Shown here piece by piece: positions 44,573 through 55,051 of a DNA stretch of 64,000 nucleotides (position 1 is its first letter; each line of letters opens with the position of its first letter). The notes beneath the pieces were generated by a model. That model did no database searches. It worked only from the letters and a program-made list of their open reading frames with translations, and had not been told where the DNA came from. Both the position numbers and the translations under genes were made by a program. Source of the stretch: Bradyrhizobium sp. AZCC 1719 (GTDB lineage Bacteria > Pseudomonadota > Alphaproteobacteria > Rhizobiales > Xanthobacteraceae); assembly GCF_036924525.1 (NCBI RefSeq), contig NZ_JAZHRU010000001.1:1889001-1953000 (forward strand), given 5' to 3'.

Positions 44573-45784
44573 CTAGCCTGATTTTGATTTCAGCATCGCC
44601 GTTGTCAATGGCACAAGCATGATGCCGCGGGCCTCGAGAGTCTTGATCCAGGCGGCAATCCGCTCGATCGAAACCGGCAGCGCCGAGGCGACGCCCACGG
44701 CCAGTCCGCGCTCCTTGGCGAGCGTCTCCAGTTTCACCAGCGTCCGGTCGATTTCGGCCGAGGTCGGCACGGCATCGATGGTGAAATCGGCCTTGGCGAA
44801 GGGCATCGATTGGGCTGCCGTCAGGGACGGCGCGGCGCTCCGCGGCGAGGAGCCGTCATCGAGATAGCCGAGGCCGCGCTTGGCTGCCTCCCGGATAATC
44901 GGCTGCATCACCGTGTCGGCGGCCGTGAAACGCGCCCCCATGAAATTGGCGATCCCGGCATAGCCCTGGAACCGGCTGAGGTGCCAGTACAGCCGGTCGA
45001 TGTTCTGCTCTGACGTCAGCGTCGTGAGCAGGGTCTGCGGGCCGGGGTCGTTATCGGGATAATCGAACGGCTCCATTGGAACCTGCAGCAGGATCTCGTG
45101 GCGCTGCGCGCGGGCCCGCTCAGTCAACTTGGCGGGATCCGCCCCATAAGGCGTAAACGCCAGGGTCACGGCCGGCGGCAGTTTCATGATGGCATCGGTC
45201 GTCTTGGCAGCGCCGACGCCGAGGCCACCGATGACGATGGCGACCACTGGCATCTTCGCGGCCTTGGTGCGGTCGGCGTCGGCCGCGTAGACAGTGAAGG
45301 GTTTCAGACCGTCGGCCACCGCCGGGATCATGCCGTAGCGCGACTTTTCGAGGAGCCGCTGATCAATGCCGGCCATCGCGGTTGCCGGCGCGGAGTCCGA
45401 GCCGGACTTGTCGGCGGCATCGCTGCCGATCACGACGTCCTGGCGCTTGCCGCTGGAGCCATCGATGATGGTGACGGTCTTATTGTCACCCTTGTTGTCG
45501 CCGGCCGGGGCCTGCTGGGATGGACTTCTTGCGGCCCGTTCGGTGTGGCCGGAAGCCGCCGGCTGCTTGTCGTCCCCCGCAGGCCCGCGCAATGCGACGC
45601 GGGCGACGGGCTCGCCACCCAGCGGATTGTCGGTAAACAGAGCGATCGTCAGGAAGGCAACCAGGAACAGGCCGAGCAGCATGGCCAGCGCCTGCACCGC
45701 GGTGAACGGCAGCCGAAACCGCCGCTTCTGGCGCTCCGTCTTCTGTCCAAGCGGCGTGCTCAGTTCGTCGGCCGTTTCCGTCAT
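44573..45784 (-). CDS. Divergent polysaccharide deacetylase family protein
   Basis: 403 residues. One membrane anchor at about 27-51, then a low-complexity Ala/Asp/Lys linker (55-145). The divergent NodB-like barrel has PVVAIVIGGLGVGAAKT, LPPAVTLAFTPYG, HEILLQVPMEPFDYPDNDPG, ANFMGARFTA and GLGYLDDGSS. The family is fused to or neighbours envC/ctpA in alphaproteobacteria and is thought to act in the envelope. Metal-ligand histidines are not evident, so deacetylase activity is uncertain. Confidence 0.9.
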   Translation of the reverse strand: MTETADELSTPLGQKTERQKRRFRLPFTAVQALAMLLGLFLVAFLTIALFTDNPLGGEPVARVALRGPAGDDKQPAASGHTERAARSPSQQAPAGDNKGDNKTVTIIDGSSGKRQDVVIGSDAADKSGSDSAPATAMAGIDQRLLEKSRYGMIPAVADGLKPFTVYAADADRTKAAKMPVVAIVIGGLGVGAAKTTDAIMKLPPAVTLAFTPYGADPAKLTERARAQRHEILLQVPMEPFDYPDNDPGPQTLLTTLTSEQNIDRLYWHLSRFQGYAGIANFMGARFTAADTVMQPIIREAAKRGLGYLDDGSSPRSAAPSLTAAQSMPFAKADFTIDAVPTSAEIDRTLVKLETLAKERGLAVGVASALPVSIERIAAWIKTLEARGIMLVPLTTAMLKSKSG

Positions 45785-45894
45785 AGACCTCCCCGAATCA
45801 ACCTCGCCGACGATACCACGAGGAGTCGGCTTCGAGCGCTGTGCCGCGCGTAAAAGCCGCTTCGACGGGCCAGCGGACGAGCCAGAACCGCAAC

Positions 45895-45921
45895 AAAAAG
45901 GCGGCCCGGAGGCCGCCTTTT
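45895..45921 (-). terminator. Rho-independent terminator after ctpA
   Basis: Stem aaggcggcc (45898-45906) / ggccgcctt (45911-45919), loop cgga. On the minus strand the stem is followed by five T. It separates ctpA from the downstream deacetylase gene. Confidence 0.88.
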
Positions 45922-45947
45922 CTTCACGGAAATTTACGGGGCTATGA

Positions 45948-47303
45948 TCAGTTCGCCGCCTTGGCTGGTTTGTCGACTGCTGCCTTGTCGCCGGGCGCCG
46001 GTGCGCTGCTTGCCGTCGACTTGATGCCGTGCAGCAGGTCAGCAGCGGTCTTCAGCGCCTTGTCGTCCTTGGCGTCCGGCGGCACGTAGGACTGCGAGCC
46101 GGTCTTCTCGTCGCCGTCGGTCTTCAGATGGCCACGCAGCGAGGCCTCGCCCTTGGTGTCGGTGCGCGCCTTCAATTCGTCCGGCACGTCCTGCAGCACC
46201 TCGATATCGGGCACGATGCCCTTGGCCTGGATCGACTTGCCTGACGGCGTGAAGTAGCGCGCGGTCGTGAGGCGCAGCGCGCCGTTGCCGCTGCCGAGCG
46301 GGATGATGGTCTGCACCGAGCCCTTGCCGAATGAGCGCGTGCCGACAAGCGTCGCGCGCTTGTGGTCCTGCAGCGCGCCGGCGACGATTTCGGAAGCCGA
46401 AGCCGAGCCGCCGTTGACCAGCACGATGATCGGCTTGCCCTTGGTCAGATCGCCCGAATGGGCGGCGCGGCGCTGGGTCTCCTCGGCATTGCGGCCGCGG
46501 GTCGAGACGATCTCACCGCGCTCGAGGAAGGAGTCGGAAACGGTGACCGCTTCCTCCAGCAAGCCGCCGGGATTATTGCGCAGGTCGATGATGTAGCCCT
46601 TCAGCTTGTCGCCGATCTGGTTCGAGAGGTTGCCGATCTCGCGCTTCAGCCCTTCGGTGGTCTGCTCGTTGAAGGTGGTGACGCGGATATAGGCGATGTC
46701 GTCCTGTTCGACCCGCGCACGGACGGAGCGGACGCGGATGTTGTCGCGCACCAGCGTCACCTCGATCGGATTTTCCTGGCCCTTGCGGATGATCTTGAGA
46801 CGGATCTTGGTGTTGACCGGTCCGCGCATCTTCTCGACTGCCTGGTTGAGGGTGAGACCCTGCACAGCTTCGTCGTCGAGATTGGTGATGATGTCGTTGG
46901 CCATGACGCCGGCCTTCGACGCCGGCGTGTCGTCGATCGGCGAGACGACCTTGATCAGCCCGTCTTCCATCGTGACCTCGATGCCGAGCCCGCCGAATTC
47001 ACCGCGGGTCTGCACCTGCATGTCACGGAAACTCTTGGCATCCATGTAGCTGGAATGCGGATCGAGGCCGGTCAGCATGCCCGAGATCGCCGATTCGACC
47101 AGCTTGGAGTCGTCGGGCTTCTCGACATAGTCGCTGCGTACACGCTCGAACACGTCGCCGAACAGATTAAGCTGGCGGTAGGTGTCCGACGTCGCGGCAC
47201 GCGCACTCGATCCCATCAGCACGGAACGAGGCTGCGTGACGAAGAGCGTCAAAGCCGCACCGGTGGCGGCGCTGAGAAGAATTACAGAAGTCTTGCGCAT
47301 CAT
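45948..47303 (-). CDS. ctpA: C-terminal processing peptidase CtpA (S41 family)
   Basis: 451 residues from the ATG at 47303, which overlaps the envC stop by four bases (ATGA). Signal/anchor at 1-25. PDZ domain at about 95-185 (GEFGGLGIEV). The catalytic serine lies in NGGSASASEI (297-306) and the general-base Lys327 in SFGKGSVQ. DLRNNPGG is typical. The C-terminal tail after about 380 is low-complexity. CtpA is a periplasmic protease acting on envelope proteins. Confidence 0.96.
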   Translation of the reverse strand: MMRKTSVILLSAATGAALTLFVTQPRSVLMGSSARAATSDTYRQLNLFGDVFERVRSDYVEKPDDSKLVESAISGMLTGLDPHSSYMDAKSFRDMQVQTRGEFGGLGIEVTMEDGLIKVVSPIDDTPASKAGVMANDIITNLDDEAVQGLTLNQAVEKMRGPVNTKIRLKIIRKGQENPIEVTLVRDNIRVRSVRARVEQDDIAYIRVTTFNEQTTEGLKREIGNLSNQIGDKLKGYIIDLRNNPGGLLEEAVTVSDSFLERGEIVSTRGRNAEETQRRAAHSGDLTKGKPIIVLVNGGSASASEIVAGALQDHKRATLVGTRSFGKGSVQTIIPLGSGNGALRLTTARYFTPSGKSIQAKGIVPDIEVLQDVPDELKARTDTKGEASLRGHLKTDGDEKTGSQSYVPPDAKDDKALKTAADLLHGIKSTASSAPAPGDKAAVDKPAKAAN

Positions 47304-48679
47304 CCGCGAACCTTTTCGCCTTCACTTGCGGCCCACCATGGGCCTGAGTCGATCGGAGTGCCGTCTTTGCGGAACTCGACATAGAGCACCGGCTGGCTCG
47401 CGGTCGTCGCGAGAATGGATGCGACTTGGGACGTCGTTCCCATGGTCGCGACCGGCTCTCCCGTAAGTACAAACTGGCCGATGTTTACCGAAATGCGCTC
47501 CATCCCGGCGATCAGGACATGATACCCGCCCCCGGCATTGAGGATCAAGAGTTGTCCGTAGCTGCGGAAGGGTCCGGCGTAAACAACCCAGCCGTCACAC
47601 GGTGTTGTGACCTGAGCCCCGGCGCGCGTCGCCAAAGAAATGCCTTTTTCCACGCCACCCGCGCCGTCGGAACCGCCAAAATTGCGAATCTTGCGGCCAT
47701 TGACCGGAAAGGCGAACAGCCCCTTGGCGGAGGCAAAGGCGATCGCCGGGCTCAGCCGGGCGGGATCTTTCAATGCTCCCAGATTGGGCTTGCCGCCCGG
47801 GGTAGCCGGGGCGCCCTGCAGGCTGGCGGTCGCGGCCGCCTTGGCGGCGCTCTTCAAGTCTTGTTCCATTTTCCCGATCAGACCCTGCAGGCTGTCAACC
47901 TGCCTGGACAGGTTGATGGCGCGTGCGCCTTCGGCCTCCATGTCCTTTTCGATCGCGCTCTGCTTGCGCTGTCGTTCTTCCACCAGCGCCGCCAGTCGGA
48001 TGGAATCGTCCTTCAGCCTGTCGCGGTCCCGCGCAAGTATGTCGCGCTCGGTGGCGATGTTCTTGCGCAGGGTCACGAGCTCGCCGAGATCGGCGGCAAG
48101 CTTCTCCGCGCGGCCGCGCAGTTCGGGGACGACCGCGCCGAGCAGCATGGCGGTGCGCAGCGATTGCAGCGCGTCCTCAGGCCGGACCAGCAGCGCCGGC
48201 GGCGTGCGCCGGCCGGCGCGCTGCAGGGCCGCCAGCACCTCGATGATTTCAGCGCGGCGTGAATCGAGCGAGGCGCGGGCCTGCTGCTCGCGCGCGTCCA
48301 GCGGGCGCAGCCGCCCCTCGGTCTCGCCGATGCGGGTTTCGATGCTGCGCACCTGGGTAGCGATGTCGATCAATTGCTGGTTGAGCTTGGATCGGTCCTG
48401 CCCGATCGCAGCGATGTCGGCCTTTAGCTTCTGTTGCAATTCGGCCGCCTTGCGCTGCTCCTCGCGCGTGGCCTCCAGTTCCTGCTCGCGCTGCTTGATA
48501 GCATCGGGGGAAACGGCGGTCGCTTGCTGCGCGGTCGCCGAGGATTGCGCGACCGCCGGCGAAAGCGACGTCACGGCAAGGCTTGCGGACAGCAGGATCA
48601 GGGGAAGCGAGACGGCTGACATCAGCGCGCTGCGCTCGGCGGTGTCAGGGTACGAATGAATGTGCTGCGTTGAATGCAT
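47300..48679 (-). CDS. Murein hydrolase activator EnvC family protein
   Basis: 459 residues from the ATG at 48679; the ATG at 48622 (MSAVSLPLILLSASLAV) would give a more standard signal peptide. Long coiled coils at about 60-280 precede a LytM/M23-like domain (about 330-450). Metal ligands are lost: GVEKGISLA replaces the HxxxD motif and YVEFR the terminal HxH-type motif. That is the pattern of activators that bind amidases rather than cut peptidoglycan themselves. It overlaps ctpA by four bases. Confidence 0.92.
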   Translation of the reverse strand: MHSTQHIHSYPDTAERSALMSAVSLPLILLSASLAVTSLSPAVAQSSATAQQATAVSPDAIKQREQELEATREEQRKAAELQQKLKADIAAIGQDRSKLNQQLIDIATQVRSIETRIGETEGRLRPLDAREQQARASLDSRRAEIIEVLAALQRAGRRTPPALLVRPEDALQSLRTAMLLGAVVPELRGRAEKLAADLGELVTLRKNIATERDILARDRDRLKDDSIRLAALVEERQRKQSAIEKDMEAEGARAINLSRQVDSLQGLIGKMEQDLKSAAKAAATASLQGAPATPGGKPNLGALKDPARLSPAIAFASAKGLFAFPVNGRKIRNFGGSDGAGGVEKGISLATRAGAQVTTPCDGWVVYAGPFRSYGQLLILNAGGGYHVLIAGMERISVNIGQFVLTGEPVATMGTTSQVASILATTASQPVLYVEFRKDGTPIDSGPWWAASEGEKVRG

Positions 48680-48719
48680 CCGGCCTATTCAGCGTTCTCT
48701 GTATTCACGTCACCGTGCC

Positions 48720-49202
48720 TTACGCGCGGTGGTAGGGGTGGCCGGCCAGAATGGTGGCGGCCCGATAAATCTGTTCAAGAAGCATGACGCGAACCATTTG
48801 ATGCGGCCAGGTCGCCGAGCCGAACGCAATGCGTAATTTAGCCTTGCGCTGCAAATCGGGCGAAAGTCCGTCCGCGCCACCGATGGCGAAAATTGTATTG
48901 GCAATCCCTTCATCCCGCCAATCGCCGAGCTGCCGGGCGAAGGTCGCGCTATCGATGTTCTTGCCGTGCTCGTCCAGCGCCACCAGCATGGATTTCTCCG
49001 GTATCGCCGCCGAAATCGCGGCGGCCTCCTCCGATATCCGGGTCGCAGTGTCGCGTGCGCGGCTTTCGGGAATTTCATGGATCGAAAGCCCGCGAAAACC
49101 GAGCTTGCGGCCGATGTCCTCGAAGCGCTCGCGGTAGCGCTCGGCCAGCTCCTGCTCCGGGCCCCGCTTCAGCCGGCCTATTGAAACCACGACGAGGCGC
49201 AT
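48720..49202 (-). CDS. rlmH: 23S rRNA pseudouridine-1915 N3-methyltransferase RlmH
   Basis: 160 residues from the ATG at 49202 (MRLVVVSIGRLKRGPE). SPOUT fold with the knot region LVALDEHGK, FAIGGADGLS and HQMVRVMLLEQIYRA, the RlmH signature. It methylates Psi1915 in helix 69 of the 50S subunit. Standard neighbour of rsfS and nadD. The longer frame to 49259 adds a basic stretch without family support. Confidence 0.96.
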   Translation of the reverse strand: MRLVVVSIGRLKRGPEQELAERYRERFEDIGRKLGFRGLSIHEIPESRARDTATRISEEAAAISAAIPEKSMLVALDEHGKNIDSATFARQLGDWRDEGIANTIFAIGGADGLSPDLQRKAKLRIAFGSATWPHQMVRVMLLEQIYRAATILAGHPYHRA

Positions 49203-49297
49203 GAATGCTGTTTCTGGCGTGCACTTTCCGGCACGCGCGCTTTTCGCGCGCGCTGGCAAACTACATGCGCCTTAGCCGATTCGCATCGGCCGAGGTT

Positions 49298-49747
49298 TCA
49301 GATCGCTGCCGCCGCCGGGTTTTGCGTCCACAACCTTTCAAGATTGTAGAATTCGCGCACCTCGGGTCTGAACACGTGCACGACCACATCGCCGGAATCG
49401 ATCAGCACCCAGTCGCAATTGGGCAAGCCCTCGACATGGATGTTCTTGATGCCGGTTTCCTTCAGGGCTTTCGTGACGTTTTCCGCGATCGCGCCGACAT
49501 GCCGGTTGGCCCGGCCTGACGTAACGATCATGTAGTCGGAAAAGGCGGATTTGCCGCGAAGGTCGATGGTGATCGTTTCTTCCGCCTTCATATCGTCGAG
49601 GCGGGAGAGGATCATATTCAGCGTCTTGTCGGCGTCGGGTTGCGCCTTCAAGGCCGCAGCTTGTGTCGATGTTTTACCCGCGGTCTTGGCGGACTTGCCA
49701 GAAGTCTTGCTAGTTGCCTTGGGTAAAACAGACTTGGACTTGGACAA
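49298..49747 (-). CDS. rsfS: Ribosome silencing factor RsfS
   Basis: 149 residues from a TTG at 49747; no in-frame ATG precedes the conserved domain, so the exact start is unsure. A Lys/Ser/Thr-rich head (1-35) precedes the domain with LRGKSAFSDYMIVTSGRANR, VEGLPNCDWVLIDSGDVVVH and VFRPEVREFYNLERLW. RsfS binds L14 and blocks subunit joining when nutrients are short. The order nadD - rsfS - rlmH is conserved. Confidence 0.94.
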   Translation of the reverse strand: MSKSKSVLPKATSKTSGKSAKTAGKTSTQAAALKAQPDADKTLNMILSRLDDMKAEETITIDLRGKSAFSDYMIVTSGRANRHVGAIAENVTKALKETGIKNIHVEGLPNCDWVLIDSGDVVVHVFRPEVREFYNLERLWTQNPAAAAI

Positions 49748-49883
49748 TACAGATGTGGCCAGGGACCATTCCTTTCACTGTATCGCGAACGCCGAATCCT
49801 TAACGTCCGCGGACCATATTAGGCATGTGGGGTTAATGGTTTCAATATTCCAGTGACCCCACCCGCCGGTTCAGACCGAACTG

Positions 49884-50516
49884 TCACTTCTTTTTTGCCT
49901 TCCAGCTCCCGTCGGAGTTCCGCAGGCCCGTCGACGACAGGTTCAATTTCATGCCGGTGAGGAAAACCCAGGCCGGCGCCTGCTGATCGGCCAGCCGGGC
50001 CGCCTGATTCTCGGGCAACCTATACCGCGCCAGCGCCTGGGCAGCCGGCGCAGCGAGCGCCCGGAAACTCTGCGGCGGACGATCGATCACGGCGAGCGGT
50101 ACCTCGGCAGCGATGCGCCGCCAATCCTTCCAGCGATGGAACTGCGCGAGATTGTCGGCGCCCATGATCCAGACGAAGCGCACGCCGGAAACGCGGCGGC
50201 GCAAATGAATGATCGTGTCGACAGTGTACCTGGTGCCGATGACAGCTTCGAGACAACTGATATCGATGCGCGGATCGTCGGCGACGTCGCGCGCGGCACG
50301 CGCCCGTTCGCCAAGGCCGTGCAACCGGCCGGTATCCTTGAGCGGATTACCGGGGGTCAGCAGCCACCACACGCGATCGAGCTTCAAGCGCTTCAGCGCA
50401 AACAGGCTGATGGCGCGATGCGCCGCGTGCGGCGGATTGAATGAGCCGCCGAGCAGGCCGACGCGCATGCCATTGGTATGGAAGGGAATGGCTTGCGCAG
50501 CGGATTGCAATTTCAT
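49884..50516 (-). CDS. nadD: Nicotinate-nucleotide adenylyltransferase NadD
   Basis: 210 residues from the ATG at 50516; a GTG at 50528 is in frame. The nucleotidyltransferase motif [11 protein letters not shown] is near residue 24, [11 protein letters not shown] follows, and the second motif LSSTGLR (ISSTxxR type) is near the end. It forms deamido-NAD from nicotinate mononucleotide. It lies 31 bases after proA on the same strand. Confidence 0.95.
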   Translation of the reverse strand: MKLQSAAQAIPFHTNGMRVGLLGGSFNPPHAAHRAISLFALKRLKLDRVWWLLTPGNPLKDTGRLHGLGERARAARDVADDPRIDISCLEAVIGTRYTVDTIIHLRRRVSGVRFVWIMGADNLAQFHRWKDWRRIAAEVPLAVIDRPPQSFRALAAPAAQALARYRLPENQAARLADQQAPAWVFLTGMKLNLSSTGLRNSDGSWKAKKK

Positions 50517-50547
50517 CGGGCGGGTCACCGCGGGCGCGGGCTTGCGT

Positions 50548-51840
50548 TCACGGCCGCGTCTGCCCGGTGCCGTGAACGCGGTATTTGAAGCTGGTCAGTT
50601 GCTCGGCTCCGACCGGCCCGCGGGCGTGGAATTTGCCGGTGGCAATCCCGATCTCCGCGCCGAAGCCGAACTCGCCGCCGTCGGCGAACTGCGTCGAAGC
50701 GTTATGCAGCACGATCGCCGAATCGACCTCTCTGAGGAATTTCTCGGCCGCTTTGGCATCCTCGGCCACGATCGCATCGGTGTGGCGCGAGCCGTGATTC
50801 CGGATGTGCGTGACGGCCCCGTCAACGCCGTCGACGACACGCGCGGCGATGATGGCGTCGAGATATTCGGTATCCCAGTCATCGTCGGATGCCGGCTTCA
50901 CCCGCGCGTCGACCTTCTGCACGGCGTCGTCGCCGCGCACCTCGCAGCCCGATTCGATCAGCATCTCGATCAGCGGCTTCAGATTGGCGGCGGCGCCCGC
51001 GCGATCGACCAGCAGCGTCTCGGCGGCGCCGCAGACGCCGGTCCGGCGCATCTTGGCGTTCAGCACGATCGACCTCGCCATATCGAGCTTGGCGGTGCGG
51101 TCGACATAGACGTGGTTGACGCCTTCGAGATGCGCAAACACCGGCACGCGCGCTTCCGCTTCAACCCGCGCCACCAGGCTCTTGCCGCCGCGCGGCACGA
51201 TGACGTCGATGCCGCCGTTGAGGCCTGACAGCATCAGCCCGACCGCCGCGCGGTCCCGCGTCGGCACCAGCGTGATCGCGGCTTCCGGCAGGCCGGCCTC
51301 GCGCAGGCCCTGTACCAGGGCCTCGTGAATCGCCCGGCAGGAGCGGAAGCTGTCGGAGCCGCCGCGCAGGATCACCGCATTGCCGGACTTCAGGCACAGC
51401 ACGCCGGCGTCGGCCGCGACATTGGGGCGGCTCTCGAAGATCACGCCGATCACGCCGAGCGGCACGCGCACGCGCTCGATGGTCATGCCGTTCGGCCGCT
51501 GCCAGCGTTCGGTGACGGCGCCGACCGGATCGGGGATGCCGCGCACGGTCGCAACGCCATCGGCCATCGCGTCGATGCGCGCAGGTGTTAGCGTCAGGCG
51601 GTCGATGAAGGCGGAGGTCGCGCCTGTAGCGCGGACGTCTGCGACGTCCTCGGCATTGGCCGCGAGGATCTTTGCCGCGTTGGCTCGAATCGCCCGCTCG
51701 ATCGCCTCCAGCGCCCGGTCCTTCTGCTCCGGCGGCGCCAGCGCCAGCATCCGCGCGGCTTCGCGCGCATGGGAGGCGAGGTCGGTCATCAAAGCGGGCA
51801 GATCGGCGTTACCGTCGATAGCCTTGAGAGGGGCAGTCAT
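50548..51840 (-). CDS. proA: Gamma-glutamyl phosphate reductase ProA
   Basis: 430 residues from the ATG at 51840 ([18 protein letters not shown]). NAD(P)-binding [31 protein letters not shown], and the catalytic cysteine in [35 protein letters not shown] ending is normal. It reduces gamma-glutamyl phosphate to the semialdehyde in proline synthesis. It lies downstream of proB, its pathway partner. Confidence 0.97.
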   Translation of the reverse strand: MTAPLKAIDGNADLPALMTDLASHAREAARMLALAPPEQKDRALEAIERAIRANAAKILAANAEDVADVRATGATSAFIDRLTLTPARIDAMADGVATVRGIPDPVGAVTERWQRPNGMTIERVRVPLGVIGVIFESRPNVAADAGVLCLKSGNAVILRGGSDSFRSCRAIHEALVQGLREAGLPEAAITLVPTRDRAAVGLMLSGLNGGIDVIVPRGGKSLVARVEAEARVPVFAHLEGVNHVYVDRTAKLDMARSIVLNAKMRRTGVCGAAETLLVDRAGAAANLKPLIEMLIESGCEVRGDDAVQKVDARVKPASDDDWDTEYLDAIIAARVVDGVDGAVTHIRNHGSRHTDAIVAEDAKAAEKFLREVDSAIVLHNASTQFADGGEFGFGAEIGIATGKFHARGPVGAEQLTSFKYRVHGTGQTRP

Positions 51841-51957
51841 CGGAGGTCTCGGGGTCAAGAGTAAGGTCATGTGCTAGCACGAAAATCCCGCTCTTGCGAG
51901 GTCCGGAACCGGCATGGCTGGCTGCCGGTACCGGCAAACGGCCACTCGGCCAATGGC

Positions 51958-53100
51958 CTACTTGGCCGGAATTGCCCCGGCCGGGCCCACCACCAGATCA
52001 TCGCGGTGGATCATCTCCGCGCGGCCGCTGATGCCAAGGATTGCCATCACATCCGGTGAAGAACGGCCCTTGATCTTCTCCGCATCCTCGGCGTCGTAGG
52101 CGACGAGGCCGCGGCCGATCTCGTGGGTATCAGGGCCGCGCACCACCACCGCATCGCCGCGGGCGAACTGGCCGTCGATCCGGATCACGCCGGCAGGCAG
52201 CAAACTCTTTCCCGCACGCAAGGCGGCGACCGCGCCGGCGTCGATGGTCAGCGTGCCCTTCGGCTCCAGCGAGCCCGCGATCCAGCGTTTTCGCGCGGTG
52301 ATGGGATTGGCTGACGTCAGGAACCAGGTGCAGCGGCCGCCATCTGATATCGCCTGCAACGGATGCTCGATCTTGCCCGACGCGATCAGCATATGCGTGC
52401 CTGATGTCGTCGCGATTTTCGCCGCCTCGATCTTGGTGAACATGCCGCCGCGCGACAGTTCGGATTCGGCGGCGCCCGCCATGCCCTCGATCTCCGAGGT
52501 GACGGACTCGACGATCGGAATCAGCTTTGCGTTGGGATTGGCGCCGGGCGGCGCGTCATAGAGCCCGTCGATATCGGACAACAGAATCAGCAGATCGGCG
52601 CTCGTCATGGTGGCGACGCGCGCGGCAAGACGGTCATTATCGCCGTAGCGGATCTCATTGGTGGCGACCGTGTCGTTCTCGTTGATCACGGGTACTGCAC
52701 GCCACTCCAGCAGTTTGGCGATGGTGGAGCGTGCGTTCAGATAACGGCGGCGCTCCTCGGTGTCCTGCAGCGTTACCAGGATCTGCCCGGCGCCGATGCC
52801 ATGAGCGCCGAGCACTTCCGACCAGATCCGCGCCAGCGCGATCTGCCCGACGGCGGCAGCGCCCTGGCTTTCTTCCAGCTTCAGCGGGCCACGCGGCAGT
52901 TTCAACCGGCTGCGTCCGAGCGCGATCGAGCCTGACGAGACGACGAGAACATCGCGGCCCTCGCCGTGCAGCTTGGCGATATCGGCGGCCAGCGCCGACA
53001 GCCATGCCGAACGGACTTCGCCAGCATTGGAGTCGATCAGCAGCGAGGAGCCGACCTTGACGACGATGCGGCGGAAGTTTTTGAGCGCGGGACGTTTCAT
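51958..53100 (-). CDS. proB: Glutamate 5-kinase ProB
   Basis: 380 residues. Amino-acid-kinase domain with [42 protein letters not shown] and [14 protein letters not shown]-terminal PUA domain follows (about 285-370, [20 protein letters not shown]). It phosphorylates glutamate in the first step of proline synthesis and is normally feedback-inhibited by proline. Order obgE - proB - proA on one strand is common in rhizobia. Confidence 0.97.
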   Translation of the reverse strand: MKRPALKNFRRIVVKVGSSLLIDSNAGEVRSAWLSALAADIAKLHGEGRDVLVVSSGSIALGRSRLKLPRGPLKLEESQGAAAVGQIALARIWSEVLGAHGIGAGQILVTLQDTEERRRYLNARSTIAKLLEWRAVPVINENDTVATNEIRYGDNDRLAARVATMTSADLLILLSDIDGLYDAPPGANPNAKLIPIVESVTSEIEGMAGAAESELSRGGMFTKIEAAKIATTSGTHMLIASGKIEHPLQAISDGGRCTWFLTSANPITARKRWIAGSLEPKGTLTIDAGAVAALRAGKSLLPAGVIRIDGQFARGDAVVVRGPDTHEIGRGLVAYDAEDAEKIKGRSSPDVMAILGISGRAEMIHRDDLVVGPAGAIPAK

Positions 53101-53190
53101 GATGCGGTCGGGTGATGCGGATGGTCGGAAGCAATACGCGCCAGTCCCCTGATTTGGAAGTGGCGCGGCCGCGGGAAGGCTAACTTTGTA

Positions 53191-54255
<1,065 letters not shown>

Positions 54256-54353
54256 TTAGGGCAGGGGGCCCCGTGCGGCAACCCTCAAGGCTCGCAACAT
54301 CGGCGAAAAGCCTTAATTTTCGGGCCTTTTTCGGAACCGGAAGCCACAGCCTC

Positions 54354-54837
54354 CTATGAGGCCGGACGCCGCCGAACCAGGAATTTCTGCATTCCTTCCA
54401 GCACGAGCTCCTTGCGCTGGTTGTGCACCGTTGAGCGCAGCGTCACGACGCCGGTGGTGCGGCCGGGGACGAGATCGGTCACTTCGAGCGCGGGGTAGAT
54501 GGTGTCGCCGGCGTAGACCGGTTTCAGGAACTTGCTCGATTGCTCAAGGAAGCCGACCAGCGATTCCTCGACGAGATAGGGAAAACAGGCCTGCACCCGG
54601 CGCGGTGTGAACCAGGGTTTGGAAGCCATGCGCGAGCAGGTCCGGCATGCCGCGGGCGCGGCAATATTCGACATCATAGTGGATCGGATGGGTATCGCCG
54701 CTCGCGGTCTGGAACGCTGCGAACACCGCCGAGGTTTGCGTCCGGCTCGGAATCACGAAGCGTTCGCCGAGCACAAAATCCTCGAACCAACGCTGTTCGC
54801 TCACCATGCGATGCTGGGCGGGGTCGAACTCGGTCAT
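54354..54837 (-). pseudogene. MaoC-like dehydratase gene with a frameshift
   Basis: Two overlapping frames form one MaoC/hotdog protein. The N-terminal part from ATG 54837 (MTEFDPAQHRMVSEQRWFED, HPIHYDVEYCRARGMPDLLA) runs to about 54586. The C-terminal part (FPYLVEESLVGFLEQSSKFL, YAGDTIYPALEVTDLVPGRT) continues in another frame to 54354. Removing one A from the AAAA at 54582-54585 (T on the coding strand) restores about 160 residues. The active-site Asp and His (SGDTHPIHYD) are present. The gene is broken unless this is an assembly error. Confidence 0.82.
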
Positions 54838-54910
54838 CTCGGTTTCCTGCCGATTTTGGAGTGATACCGGTATCGCAGCGCTGTGGCTGCGGCAATCGAG
54901 CCGTCTCAAT

Positions 54911-55026
54911 TGGTCATACCCGGGCAATAGCGCGAAGCGCGTCTTCGCGCTAAAGGTCCCCGGGCATCCACGTCTCCACAACGTGGCTAGCACAAAAAGT
55001 GGATGGCCGGGACGCGCTGGCCATGA
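54911..55026. repeat. Palindromic intergenic repeat, family G
   Basis: Begins tggtcatacccgggcaatag and ends gctggccatgacg, with inner arms catccacgt / gtggatggcc and gcgcgaagcgcg. It lies between the divergent MaoC remnant and the DMT gene. Confidence 0.7.
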
Positions 55027-55051
55027 CGAAGAGCAACAAGCAGGAAACGTC

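Noticed and set aside
54806..55051. Long N-terminal extension of the DMT transporter
   Set aside because: The open stretch runs through a palindromic repeat and over the MaoC start; a good ribosome site and family-like start occur at 55052.
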